A DNA stretch of 64,000 nt from Desulfobaccales bacterium (GCA_041648175.1 JBAZPO010000005.1:159395-223394), one strand, 5' to 3'. Positions 1 to 7,813 are shown, numbered from the stretch's first letter. The notes: generated by a model from the sequence alone, not told the origin. Translations and numbers: made by a program.

Positions 1-1
1 G

Positions 2-451
2 CCGGTCCTGGCCCAGCCTAAGGGCGGAGCGTTGATGTCAGAGGATGCTTTTACCCCCATAGCCGCGGGCTATGATTTCATCCGGGCAGGCAAATATGAA
101 GCCGCCAAAAATGAATTTGCCAAGGCGGTGAAAGCGGATAAGTTTAATCCCTTTGCCCTGAACAACATGGCGGTTTTGGAGGAGCGGGAAGGCAAACTGA
201 ACGACGCTCTGGCTAACCTGAAGGATGCCACCACTCATGCTAATGAGTACTTAGACAAAGTGACCCAAACCTGCTTTGCCGGCGGCGGCTGCCTGGCGGT
301 GAAACCCCTGCGCGAGAAAGGCGAAAAGAGTTCCATTGCTCCTGTAATCCAGGAGAATATTGCAAAACTCGAGGCCAAGATCAAAGCAACCGGTACTGCC
401 CCGCCTCCAGTTAGCCCCCCGCCGATGGTGCCACCGCAGAAGACCAAGTAA
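2..451 (+). CDS. TPR-like protein, 5' end outside window
   Basis: The reading frame is open from the left edge, so the true start is probably upstream; the first in-window candidates are a TTG at 32 and an ATG at 35. Residues after that ATG form a helical pair typical of a tetratricopeptide repeat (YDFIRAGKYEAAKNEF, then NPFALNNMAVLEEREGKLND). A Cys-containing loop and a Pro-rich tail (PPPVSPPPMVPP) follow. Such tails are common on periplasmic TPR proteins of Desulfobacterota. The residues just upstream (LAQPKGGA) could belong to a signal-peptide cleavage region, but that cannot be settled here. A strong terminator follows at once, so this is the last gene of its transcript. Specific function unknown. 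Confidence 0.65.
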   Translation, partial: PVLAQPKGGALMSEDAFTPIAAGYDFIRAGKYEAAKNEFAKAVKADKFNPFALNNMAVLEEREGKLNDALANLKDATTHANEYLDKVTQTCFAGGGCLAVKPLREKGEKSSIAPVIQENIAKLEAKIKATGTAPPPVSPPPMVPPQKTK

Positions 452-457
452 CAACCT

Positions 458-490
458 TAGGGGCCTTCGGGCCCCTACCGCCCCGTTTTT
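458..490 (+). terminator. Rho-independent terminator
   Basis: A perfect 8-bp stem (TAGGGGCC / GGCCCCTA) with a TTCG tetraloop at 458-477 is followed by a T-rich stretch at 485-496. It lies 7 bases after the stop codon of the TPR gene. Confidence 0.85.
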
Positions 491-565
491 CTTTTTGATG
501 ACCTCATCCATCGGATGATGAGCAGCGAAATTGATCGAGATTTACCCCTGCCAAACTCATATCGG

Positions 566-607
566 GGGCCAGGGGTCGCAAGACCCTCCCTGGCCCTTTT
601 TTTATTT
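566..607 (+). terminator. Second terminator-like hairpin, possible small RNA end
   Basis: GC-rich arms (GGGCCAGGG and CCCTGGCCC with a small internal asymmetry) around a GCAA loop are followed by seven T residues at 597-603. No gene lies between this and the first terminator. A smaller hairpin (TCATCC-ATC-GGATGA) sits near 505-520. Either this is a back-up terminator or it ends a short untranslated RNA of about 100 nt. The rest of the gap, 608-742, shows nothing recognisable. Confidence 0.5.
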
Positions 608-742
608 CCCGCCCCCGGTTAACTTCTCGGCACCTACTCATAATTCTGGTGCAAGGGCGCACGCTTTCCAACACCCCAAAAATCTCTTGAGTGGTGCTAA
701 TCCCTGCCGATCCTATTTTATGAAAAGAGAGACCCTGTCTGA

Positions 743-1117
743 CTAAGGGTGGGACAACAGATCCTTAAGGTCTCGAAGGCTTTCTCGGGCTTCACGGAGG
801 GAGTGCACCAGGCGCACGTGCCCGGGAACCCCCTTAGGCAGGAAGATTCGATGATTAACCAGTGAAGGATTTGGACTGGATTGCAATTGGGCGGTGAGAT
901 CGGCCAGTTCCCGGACCAGGAAGAGGAAGGCGGCTCCCAGCGGTTCGCCGCCGCCTTCGCCCACTTCATCCCACGTGAGGGGCAGGTGTATAGGGGTAGA
1001 TGGCGTTAAAGACGCGGTTGCACGTCCCCCACCCTCCACCCGGTTGGCCAGGGCCTGGGTTAGAGGCAACTTTGCAAGCTTGGTCTTTTTGCCGGCAAAC
1101 TGTTTCTTTTTCGCCAT
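743..1117 (-). CDS. Hypothetical protein downstream of ParA
   Basis: A 124-residue protein with a Lys-rich N-terminus (MAKKKQFAGKKTKLAKL), a Gly/Pro-rich middle and a helical C-terminal half (LREARESLRDLKDLL). It starts inside the 3' end of the ParA gene, overlapping it by 58 nt on the same strand, so it is very likely translated from the same mRNA. Small basic partners next to orphan ParA/MinD-type ATPases often act as DNA- or membrane-binding adaptors. No ParB signature is seen and no family is recognised. That it works with ParA is inferred only from position. Confidence 0.55.
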   Translation of the reverse strand: MAKKKQFAGKKTKLAKLPLTQALANRVEGGGRATASLTPSTPIHLPLTWDEVGEGGGEPLGAAFLFLVRELADLTAQLQSSPNPSLVNHRIFLPKGVPGHVRLVHSLREARESLRDLKDLLSHP

Positions 1118-1878
1118 ATTTCCAGAAACTCAAGACAGAGTTGAAAATAATCCATGGAGCCCGAACTCTTAGATTCGTAGTCGAAAATCGCTTTCTGAGC
1201 TATCTGGGCTTGGTTCAAGGCTTCGTTCTTCATAATGATCGCGGTGAAGGTTTTTTCGCGGTAAGGTTTTAACTGTTCCAGAATGTATTCATTGGTGACG
1301 CTGTTCCGCTTGTCATACATAGTGAGCAAAATGCGAAACAGATCTTCTTGAAAAAGATCATCTGTAGTCAGGTTCTTTACGGTTTCCACCGTGGTGAGTA
1401 AGTCTGCCAGACCATCCAGCGAGTAGCGGGAGATTTGACAAGGAATAACAATAAAATCACAGGCATAGAGGGAATTGGTAGTCAGGACCCCCAGCGACGG
1501 CGGGCAGTCGATCAGAACAAAATCATAATCCACACCCTTGAGGGCGTTGGCCAGAATGGCTTCACGAAAAACCCGGGAATAAACCTGCTCCGCGGCCCGG
1601 GCCAGATGGATGTGAGCCGGAGCAACGTCCAAACCCAGGATATACGTGGGTATCACCACCTCGGTGATGGCCATTTTGGGGACGATGAGAATATCCGCCA
1701 TGGACCTGGCGATGGCGTCCGGTTCTATTCCGATGCCGATGCTGGTGTGGCCCTGGGGGTCCAGGTCAACGATCAGGGTGCGGTACCCCTGATAGGCCAG
1801 CGCAGCCCCCAGATTCAGGGTGGTCGTGGTTTTCCCGGTACCGCCTTTCTGGTTTATAACCGCTACGATGTGGGACAT
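1060..1878 (-). CDS. ParA-family chromosome/plasmid partitioning ATPase
   Basis: A 272-residue P-loop ATPase of the ParA/Soj type. The deviant Walker A box (KGGTGKTTTTLNLG) lies about 10 residues from the start, Walker A' is LIVDLDPQGH, and the switch region is VLIDCPPSLG, all diagnostic of the family. These ATPases bind DNA non-specifically and drive segregation or positioning of DNA or protein cargo. The start at 1878 (MSHIVAVINQKGG) is chosen because it places the P-loop at the usual distance; the open frame extends upstream to 2019 without similarity. No parB or parS is visible, so this is an orphan ParA whose partner may be the overlapping downstream gene. Confidence 0.9.
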   Translation of the reverse strand: MSHIVAVINQKGGTGKTTTTLNLGAALAYQGYRTLIVDLDPQGHTSIGIGIEPDAIARSMADILIVPKMAITEVVIPTYILGLDVAPAHIHLARAAEQVYSRVFREAILANALKGVDYDFVLIDCPPSLGVLTTNSLYACDFIVIPCQISRYSLDGLADLLTTVETVKNLTTDDLFQEDLFRILLTMYDKRNSVTNEYILEQLKPYREKTFTAIIMKNEALNQAQIAQKAIFDYESKSSGSMDYFQLCLEFLEIWRKRNSLPAKRPSLQSCL

Positions 1879-2070
1879 GAGGTGAGCTTGGGCCGGCTGC
1901 TGCCGGCGCTTTTTGGGCTTAGGATAAAGGATAGCCGAAATTCCGTCAAGGAATATCTGGCCGGGTGGTGCCGGAATGTTTACAGAGGACTGACTGACTC
2001 TCTGGCACAAAGTCTGCAAAGCTATTAAAGAGGTTTATAAATTAGTTTAATTATCTTACAAGGCTGGTTA

Positions 2071-2475
2071 ATGACCTTCCTTTTGGAAAGACGACGATTC
2101 AACCGGATTTTCGTATCCCTGCCGGTAGAATTTTATGCCCGCCTCTCTGATGCCGAGGCTCCCTGTCAGGGTCAGGGATGCCTCCGAGACATCAGCCTGA
2201 GCGGCATTTACTTCCATATAGTTTCGGACATGTCCTTTCAGCAGGGCCAGATCCTCTCCCTCAGCATATTCGCCCCGCTACAATACCTGGAGGGCAGCGA
2301 CATCTCCCATCTTCAGGCCACCGGAGAGGTAATTCGTTTCGACCCCCCGGAACCCGACCGGCCTCAGGGCGGGGTAGCCTTAAACTTTCTGGAAGGCCCC
2401 ACCTTCCTCTCCAAGGAAGACCAGGAAATGTTTCAAGGTTTGAACAGATCTAATCATATTCCTCCCCAAAATTAG
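2071..2475 (+). CDS. PilZ-domain protein (c-di-GMP binding)
   Basis: A 134-residue single-domain PilZ protein. The N-terminal arginine motif is present (ERRRFNR, residues 6-12), followed by the second binding motif DISLSG near residue 40; together these contact cyclic di-GMP. The rest fits the six-stranded PilZ barrel. It is cytoplasmic and likely couples c-di-GMP to motility, exopolysaccharide or another process. It is divergent from parA. A diguanylate cyclase lies 4 kb away (6660-7625), but a direct link is not shown. Confidence 0.88.
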   Translation: MTFLLERRRFNRIFVSLPVEFYARLSDAEAPCQGQGCLRDISLSGIYFHIVSDMSFQQGQILSLSIFAPLQYLEGSDISHLQATGEVIRFDPPEPDRPQGGVALNFLEGPTFLSKEDQEMFQGLNRSNHIPPQN

Positions 2476-2556
2476 CATTCCTCTAAAATTAATATAGTTT
2501 ATATATATTAAGGATTGTCTAATTTCCCATTTATTCTCGGTTAAATCTTTTGACTC

Positions 2557-3666
2557 ATGTCTCCACGGCATAAGGCAGCCATCGCCCTCAGCGGCGGGGT
2601 GGACAGCGCTGTGGCCGCCATGCTTCTGCGCGGTCAGGGCTGGGACCTTAAGTGCGTTCACCTGCGCCTGACTTCCTGGGGTGCATCGGCAGACTGGGTG
2701 CAAGCCCTGGCCCAACGCCTGGAAATTCCCCTGCAATTGATTGACCTGCAACGGGAATTCTCCGAGGAGGTCCTGGATTATTTTGTGTCGGAATATGGCC
2801 GGGGTCGCACTCCCAACCCCTGCGTCCGGTGTAATGCGGCCATTAAGTTCGGACGGTTATGGGAGTACCTTAAGGAGGATGGCTTCACACACCTGGCCAC
2901 AGGCCATTACGCCCGGCTGCAACCGATTGAAGCGGCCGCGCCTGCCCTGCTTCGGGGGGTTGACCCGCGCAAGGACCAGTCCTATTTTCTCAGCCGTCTG
3001 CCCCGTGACCTCTTGCCAAATTTCCTCTTTCCTCTGGGCGATCTTACCAAAGACGAGGTGCGACGGATCTATCACGCGGCGAACTTGCCCATCCAGGAAC
3101 ACCAACGGGAGAGCATGGAACTCTGCTTCATACCGGAGGGCGACTACCAGGACTTCCTCCAAGCGCGACGGGGATTCATAGGTCCTCCCGGTGATTTTAT
3201 CGATGCCCGGGGCCGAGTCCTGGGTCAGCATCGGGGCCTGGAATGTTATACCGTGGGGCAACGCCGGGGCTTAGGCATCCCGGCCCGGGAACCCTACTAT
3301 GTGACTGAAATTCAGCCGGCCTGCAACCGGGTGGTGTTGGGGCCTCGGGCCGAGCTTTTCTCCTCGGGCCTCCTGGCCTCCCGGATGAACTGGCTCATTG
3401 ATCCTCCGGACGCCGAGTTTGAGGCCGTGGCCGTGATCCGTTACCGTCATCCCGGGGTGCGCGCCCGGATTATCCCCAGGCGCTCGGGTGAGGTGCAGGT
3501 GGAGTTCGAGACCCCGCAATCGGCTGTGGCTCCGGGCCAGGCCGTGGTCTTCTACGACCGCGACCGGGTTCTGGGCGGCGGTTGGATCGAAACGGATAAC
3601 TTGAGGGGAGGACCGGGGGACGTTTTTCGTGAAGGTCCCCCGCCCTCCCCTCAAACCCCCTCCTAA
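2557..3666 (+). CDS. mnmA: tRNA-specific 2-thiouridylase MnmA
   Basis: A 369-residue protein, the family length. It transfers sulfur to U34 of tRNA-Lys, -Glu and -Gln. The PP-loop SGGVDS is at residues 12-17, the catalytic NPCVRCN motif with Cys89 at 87-93, and the second catalytic cysteine Cys190 in MELCFIPEGDYQDF. GHYAR and KDQSYFL motifs of the family are present, and the C-terminal beta-barrel includes YTVGQRRGLGI. No good Shine-Dalgarno site precedes the ATG. It lies 80 nt upstream of another tRNA modification gene of the mtaB type. Confidence 0.95.
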   Translation: MSPRHKAAIALSGGVDSAVAAMLLRGQGWDLKCVHLRLTSWGASADWVQALAQRLEIPLQLIDLQREFSEEVLDYFVSEYGRGRTPNPCVRCNAAIKFGRLWEYLKEDGFTHLATGHYARLQPIEAAAPALLRGVDPRKDQSYFLSRLPRDLLPNFLFPLGDLTKDEVRRIYHAANLPIQEHQRESMELCFIPEGDYQDFLQARRGFIGPPGDFIDARGRVLGQHRGLECYTVGQRRGLGIPAREPYYVTEIQPACNRVVLGPRAELFSSGLLASRMNWLIDPPDAEFEAVAVIRYRHPGVRARIIPRRSGEVQVEFETPQSAVAPGQAVVFYDRDRVLGGGWIETDNLRGGPGDVFREGPPPSPQTPS

Positions 3667-3746
3667 CCCCCTGTATGGGATTGGTTGAGGGGGAAAGGGC
3701 TCTCGCCCTTGGCTCTCTCGCCCACCGTTGTGATATCATAATTTTA

Positions 3747-5174
3747 ATGCCCACTTTTCGCGTCATTACTTTCGGCTGTAAGGTGAACCAGTGCGACAGC
3801 GCCGGGATGACCCAGGAGCTTACGGCTCGGGGTTGGAGCGCCGCGCCCTCGGACGCAGTCCCGGACCTGATGGTGGTGAATACCTGCACCGTCACCAAAC
3901 GTGCCGACCAGCAGGCCCGCCAGACCGTGCGCCGCCTGGCCCGGGAGCACCCCGGCCTGTCCATTTGGGTCACCGGTTGTTATGCTCAACGCGCCCCTCA
4001 TGAACTGGCGGCCTTGCCAGAGGTTCAGGCCATTTTTGGGAACCAGGAAAAGGCCCGCCTGGCTCATATGTTAAAAAATTTTCAGGATAATCCCCTATAT
4101 GATCCCTCTTTTCCCTCTCCCTTGCTGGGGGAGAGTTGGGGTGGGGGTGAAAATCCTCCTCCCCCCAGCCCCCTCCCACCAGGGGAGGGGGAGGAAGGAA
4201 TTTCCGCAAAGAAGTCCGGAGTGTGGCAACAGGTGCGAGATTTTTCCGAGGCTACGCCCTTTTCTCCATGGCAAATTCAACCTATTCCCGGCCAGACCCG
4301 GGCCCGGCTCAAGATTCAGGAGGGCTGCAGTCACCGGTGCAGCTATTGCATTGTCCCGAAGGTTCGGGGTCCGCGCCGCAGCCTGGAGCCGGAGGCGGTG
4401 CTGGCGGCGATGCAAGAACTGGCCGGCCTGGGTTACCGGGAGGTGGTCCTCACCGGGGTTGACCTGGGCCAGTATGGACTGGATCACTCGCCGCCCTCCA
4501 GCTTGGCTGCCTTGGTGCAACGCATTACGAAAATAACAAAAATGCCCTTCCGGGTGCGCCTAAGCTCGCTAGAACCCCAGATGGTGACGCCGGAACTCCT
4601 GGATACGCTTGCCGCCTGGCCTAACTTCTGCCCCCATTTCCATCTGCCCCTGCAGAGCGGGGCCGCGCCCGTGTTGACGGCCATGGGGCGGCCTTACGGG
4701 CCGGAAGAGTTCCGTGACCTGGTTCATGAGATCACCCGACGGTTTCCCGGCGTGGGCTTGGGGCTGGACGTCCTGGTGGGGTTTCCGGGCGAGACCGACT
4801 CGGACTTTGAAGCCACGCGGGTTCTGGTTGACGAATTACCGGTGACCTACCTCCACGTCTTCCCATATTCGCCCCGCCCCGGCACCCTGGCGGCAGCCTT
4901 GCGGCCCCTGCCGGGGGGAGTAATTCAGGAGCGGGCCCGGGTCATGCGGGAGTTGGGACGACAGAAGAAGCAACAGTTCATGGAGGCTCAATTGGGGCAG
5001 GTGCGGGAAGTGCTGGTGGAAGGGCCGACGCCCCAGCCGGGGTATCTCCAGGGCCTCAGCGACCACTATTTGCGGGTAGTCTTTCCCGGCCCGGCAGACT
5101 GGCGGAATCGACTCATCAAGGTGCGGCTTCTGGCGCGGCAAGGGGAAGTTCTAAGGGGGGAAGTAGTAGGTTAG
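3747..5174 (+). CDS. mtaB: tRNA (t6A37) methylthiotransferase, MtaB type
   Basis: A 475-residue radical-SAM methylthiotransferase. The N-terminal domain has the three cluster cysteines (TFGCKVNQC, VNTCTVT, VTGCYAQ). The radical-SAM triad CSHRCSYC lies near residue 194, and a C-terminal TRAM-like region follows. The VNQCDS and NTCTVTKRADQQ pattern fits MtaB (2-methylthio-t6A37) better than MiaB. ATG 3747 is used because the frame upstream is not conserved. Oddly, residues about 118-150, between the two domains, are encoded by a palindromic repeat and read as a Pro/Gly-rich insert (see the repeat at 4098). The frame is kept, so the enzyme is probably functional. Confidence 0.9.
   Translation: MPTFRVITFGCKVNQCDSAGMTQELTARGWSAAPSDAVPDLMVVNTCTVTKRADQQARQTVRRLAREHPGLSIWVTGCYAQRAPHELAALPEVQAIFGNQEKARLAHMLKNFQDNPLYDPSFPSPLLGESWGGGENPPPPSPLPPGEGEEGISAKKSGVWQQVRDFSEATPFSPWQIQPIPGQTRARLKIQEGCSHRCSYCIVPKVRGPRRSLEPEAVLAAMQELAGLGYREVVLTGVDLGQYGLDHSPPSSLAALVQRITKITKMPFRVRLSSLEPQMVTPELLDTLAAWPNFCPHFHLPLQSGAAPVLTAMGRPYGPEEFRDLVHEITRRFPGVGLGLDVLVGFPGETDSDFEATRVLVDELPVTYLHVFPYSPRPGTLAAALRPLPGGVIQERARVMRELGRQKKQQFMEAQLGQVREVLVEGPTPQPGYLQGLSDHYLRVVFPGPADWRNRLIKVRLLARQGEVLRGEVVG
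4098..4197 (+). repeat. Palindromic repeat (family R5) inserted in frame in mtaB
   Basis: CCCTCTCCCTTGCTGGGGGAGAG-like and CCCCCTCCCACC/GGGGAGGGGG-like arms match intergenic copies near 6134, 8936, 9046 and 12621. Here the element is translated as about 33 residues rich in Pro, Gly, Glu and Ser in the interdomain linker of the methylthiotransferase. Confidence 0.75.
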
Positions 5175-5206
5175 TTTGTCTAAGCGCAGATTGGGTAAGG
5201 ATGGGG

Positions 5207-5230
5207 TCCCAAGGACAACTTGGGAACGAG
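5207..5230 (+). repeat. Palindromic repeat R1, single unit
   Basis: TCCCAAG-GACAA-CTTGGGA followed by ACGAG. This is the right half of the two-hairpin element seen complete at 6210, 11030, 24112 and 30462. Confidence 0.7.
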
Positions 5231-5331
5231 GAGAATAAAGCTAAAGGCGGGATGCGCTGCGCTTTCCCGGCCTACGGGCTACGGGCTACGGGCTAACCTG
5301 CTCCCGCACGAAGAGAACGAGCGGGTAACAC

Positions 5332-5733
5332 TTAGCCGGTGCCATCAGGATTATTTTCAGGGTGAACATCAGATTCCAGGGGCTGGGTCAGGTAATTTGC
5401 CGCATAGAAAAAGCCAAAAGAAATGATGATGCTAGTGCAGGCTAGAATTACCGCGAGAGATTTTCCCTGCCAGAGCCCGAAAAACCAACGCCTGAAGTCA
5501 TCCATCATGACATTTAACTTGCCGCCATAAAGTTCCAGGTTATGCCGATACATTTTTGAATCATCGGGCATAATCGGGTAAATAGCGCCATCCGCAGCTT
5601 CGTAACCTAAAGCCCCGTAGTGGGTATCAGCCGCGCTGTGATAAATCAAGGCAGCGCCACCCAAGCCGACCAGCAAGATGATGGCACCGAGGAGATTAAG
5701 GCAGGTCCGTCGTGGGAGAATATTCCAGTTCAT
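5332..5733 (-). CDS. Hypothetical membrane protein, two transmembrane segments
   Basis: A 133-residue protein. A basic N-terminus precedes the first hydrophobic helix (LNLLGAIILLVGLGGAALI, about residues 12-30); a soluble loop of roughly 60 residues follows, then a second helix (VILACTSIIISFGFFYAA, about 95-112) and a polar tail. The topology suggests an inner-membrane protein with its central loop in the periplasm. No family is recognised. It follows a small same-strand open frame at a spacing of 51 nt and may share its transcript. Confidence 0.6.
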   Translation of the reverse strand: MNWNILPRRTCLNLLGAIILLVGLGGAALIYHSAADTHYGALGYEAADGAIYPIMPDDSKMYRHNLELYGGKLNVMMDDFRRWFFGLWQGKSLAVILACTSIIISFGFFYAANYLTQPLESDVHPENNPDGTG

Positions 5734-5783
5734 ATCAGACTTGGGTTGGCAGCATAGTCATAAAAGGCCGATTGCCCAAGGGT

Positions 5784-6008
5784 TTAAAAAACGCAATGCC
5801 ACCGGTGATGGATAACGGCTCCGGCCATTTCATCCAGATCGGCTTGGGCCAGGCCAGTCTTTTTAGACCAGCCGGGGTAGAAACGTTCCATGACCTCAAC
5901 GGTGAAATAAGCTCTGACCTGATCGGGTCCGGCAAAATATTCACCGCGGTCAAAGCCGGTGATATCGGAAATATGGGTCAAAGTTCGGGCGACACAGCAC
6001 AAGGGCAT
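5784..6008 (-). CDS. Small hypothetical protein
   Basis: About 74 residues from ATG 6008; the open frame extends to a TTG at 6044. The C-terminal half (QVRAYFTVEVMERFYPG, then LDEMAGAVIHHRWHCVF) has the amphipathic look and biased composition of a real small protein, and no other frame over this stretch looks better. No family is named with confidence and the start is uncertain. Same strand as the membrane protein that follows, so the two may form a small operon. Confidence 0.4.
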   Translation of the reverse strand: MPLCCVARTLTHISDITGFDRGEYFAGPDQVRAYFTVEVMERFYPGWSKKTGLAQADLDEMAGAVIHHRWHCVF

Positions 6009-6133
6009 ATCCCCGGCGAAATTTTTACTAGAAGCAGTAAGCAAATTTTTCGCCGCCTTAAGAGGGTATTGGTGCGAAGTTTATCAGATGGGATTACGTG
6101 CAGCAATCAAGTGGAAAGGCATAAGTTACCTTA

Positions 6134-6203
6134 TCCCCCCTCACCCTAACCCCCCCCGTCGGGGGGAGGGGGGATAAAGGGCAAGAACTTTCGGTGAGCG
6201 TTC
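6134..6203. repeat. Palindromic repeat R5 with conserved tail
   Basis: TCCCCCCTCACCCTAACCCC / GGGGGGAGGGGGGATAA arms form a strong hairpin at about 6134-6176. The tail AGAACTTTCGGTGAGCG matches the tails of the copies at 8936 and 12621. Confidence 0.7.
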
Positions 6204-6209
6204 TCGTGT

Positions 6210-6263
6210 GCCCAAGGGCAGCTTGGGCAATAATGGCGTTCCCAAGTTCAACTTGGGAACGAG
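6210..6263. repeat. Two-hairpin palindromic repeat R1
   Basis: First hairpin GCCCAAG-GGCA-GCTTGGGC (6210-6228), short spacer, second hairpin CGTTCCCAAG-TTCA-ACTTGGGAACGAG (6237-6263). The same order and spacing recur at 11030, 24112 and 30462. Confidence 0.8.
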
Positions 6264-6342
6264 GGGTAAGAAACGGGATGCGCTTCACTTTCTCGCCTTA
6301 CGGGCTCCGTCCTTTCCGTTGCTCATCATTACAGATCAATGC

Positions 6343-6560
6343 TGGCCTGGAGGTTCTAACCTCCAGAGCAATGAGGTGCTCGGACTCTAAGGGTGCGGCA
6401 TGCACCAAATTTATGAAAATTTATTTTTTGCCGACTAGGTTTATATCTTGGTCTGCGAGAGGATTCGGCTTAAAGGAAAACAACTTTGAGGGATTTTTAC
6501 CGGGCCAAGAGGTCCCAAAAACAATTTTGACCGCGGTGGCCAAGGTTGCCGCATCATCTC
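6343..6560 (+). promoter_or_regulatory. Conserved leader element, copy A, upstream of diguanylate cyclase
   Basis: Two blocks are shared with the element at 57277-57500. Block 1 (6343-6403) has a perfect inverted repeat CTGGAGGTT-CT-AACCTCCAG, then AGCAATGAGGT and GGGTGCGGCATGC. Block 2 has a -10-like TATCTT near 6443, a GA-rich leader, AGAGGTCCCAAAAAC and a terminal hairpin GCGGTGG/TTGCCGC (6533-6552). The third copy, on the minus strand at 56876-56995, has block 2 only. Frames differ between copies while the stem is kept, which argues for RNA or DNA function rather than protein. It ends about 100 nt before the TTG start at 6660. The remainder of 6045-6659 holds only repeats. Confidence 0.5.
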
Positions 6561-6659
6561 GGTTTAATACGAGGCAAATTTATAAGTAGGATTGTCTCTT
6601 GCCATAGATAAAGCTTATTCATGAACCAGACTCGGGATGACGATAACCAGGAATAGGCC

Positions 6660-7625
6660 TTGCAGACTAAAACCCTCAATCTGTTATGCGAGACGTCTCG
6701 CCAAATTTTAGAGGAGTACATCGCCGAACACGCTAATGGTGCCGTGGTTCTCCTGGACCGGGAATATCGCCTCCTGGATTGCAACCAGGGTTTTTTGCGG
6801 ATTCTCAGCCTGTCGGAGAAACCCCGGAAGCTCCTACTCAAGGAATTCTTGCCGCCGGAAAGTGATAAGGTACTCCGGCAGTTCCCGGCCTCCGGGGGGC
6901 GCCGGGAGATGCGCTTGAACTTGCGCGGCGGGTCGGCCTTCGTTCATACGATTTCCTGCCAGGTCTACGGCACTGAGTGGGGGTATATTGTCTTCGGAGA
7001 CAAACCGCTGGCCACCTCCAGTGAAGTTGTGGACAAGATATCCATTTTGAATAGCGAGATGGCAAACCTGAGCCGGGAACTGCAACAGAAAAACCGGGCA
7101 CTGGAGCAGGCCAATGCCACCATTGCCCAATTGATGCGCACTGACCCTCTGACCGGCTTGGCCAACCGCCGCTTTTTCATGGAAATATTGATCAAAGAGA
7201 TCTCCCTGGCTCGCCGGCATGGGCTACCCTTGTCCCTGGTCATGGCTGATCTGGATTATTTCAAGAAAATCAACGACGCTTGCGGGCATGACGGGGGCGA
7301 CGATGTCTTGAAAGCCTTTGCGGCTTTGCTCCAGGAACACACCCGGAAAGAAGACCTGGCGGCCCGGTTCGGCGGCGAGGAGTTTATGCTCATCCTCCCA
7401 CATACCAGCGACTTGTTGGCCGAGGTCATGGCGGAACGGATTCGCCGGAGGCTGGAAACCCTGAGCATCCCTAAAATCGATCGTCAAGTCACCAGTAGTT
7501 TTGGGGTCGCCCAGATAGCACCGGCAGATGACCCGGACACCCTGATCAAGCGGGCTGATGAGGCCCTCTACCAAGCCAAAGCCTGGGGCCGCAACCGGGT
7601 GATGGTCAACGCGGGCAACGCCTGA
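6660..7625 (+). CDS. Diguanylate cyclase with PAS-like sensor (GGDEF)
   Basis: A 321-residue protein. Residues about 20-120 look like a PAS-type sensor (NGAVVLLDREYRLLDCNQGF), residues 125-160 form a coiled coil (NSEMANLSRELQQKNRALEQ), and 160-315 are a GGDEF domain with the active-site loop RFGGEEF and DPLTGLANRRFF. The GGEEF signature predicts synthesis of cyclic di-GMP. No RxxD inhibitory site is evident in front of GGEEF. It is predicted cytoplasmic, with no membrane segment. The start is TTG 6660: a stop codon lies two codons upstream, AGGA lies at a suitable distance, and no ATG occurs before the coiled coil. It is preceded by leader element A. Confidence 0.9.
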   Translation: MQTKTLNLLCETSRQILEEYIAEHANGAVVLLDREYRLLDCNQGFLRILSLSEKPRKLLLKEFLPPESDKVLRQFPASGGRREMRLNLRGGSAFVHTISCQVYGTEWGYIVFGDKPLATSSEVVDKISILNSEMANLSRELQQKNRALEQANATIAQLMRTDPLTGLANRRFFMEILIKEISLARRHGLPLSLVMADLDYFKKINDACGHDGGDDVLKAFAALLQEHTRKEDLAARFGGEEFMLILPHTSDLLAEVMAERIRRRLETLSIPKIDRQVTSSFGVAQIAPADDPDTLIKRADEALYQAKAWGRNRVMVNAGNA

Positions 7626-7691
7626 CCGATCAAGAACACATTCCCATGGCCAGGAAAACCGAATCCTATTTAAAGAAATATACCTGCGTCT

Positions 7692-7715
7692 GCACAGGCG
7701 AGACGCCTGTGCCAC
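7692..7715. repeat. Palindromic repeat R2
   Basis: GCACAGGC-GAGAC-GCCTGTGC followed by CAC. It is nearly identical, including flanking ACCTGCG, to the copy inside the nuclease-helicase gene at 15352. Confidence 0.8.
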
Positions 7716-7751
7716 ATTTGCTGCGAATTGGCATGAAAACTCTTTCCCAAC

Positions 7752-7779
7752 AAAAAAGGGCAGGCCCCGCGGCCTGCCC
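7752..7779 (-). terminator. Terminator of lpxC
   Basis: A perfect 9-bp stem GGGCAGGCC / GGCCTGCCC with a four-base loop (7758-7779). Read on the minus strand it is followed by six T residues (complement of 7752-7757), 35 nt beyond the lpxC stop. Confidence 0.85.
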
Positions 7780-7813
7780 ATCCCCCCCCCCCCATAACCA
7801 CACATTCACAATC

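Noticed and set aside
894..1172. Open frame of 92 codons opposite the gene at 743-1117
   Set aside because: Antisense shadow of two overlapping minus-strand genes with better coding signals.
6194..6589. Open frame of 131 codons on the plus strand upstream of the diguanylate cyclase
   Set aside because: It runs through an R1 repeat and leader element A; copies B and C of that element do not keep the frame, so it is not a coding gene.
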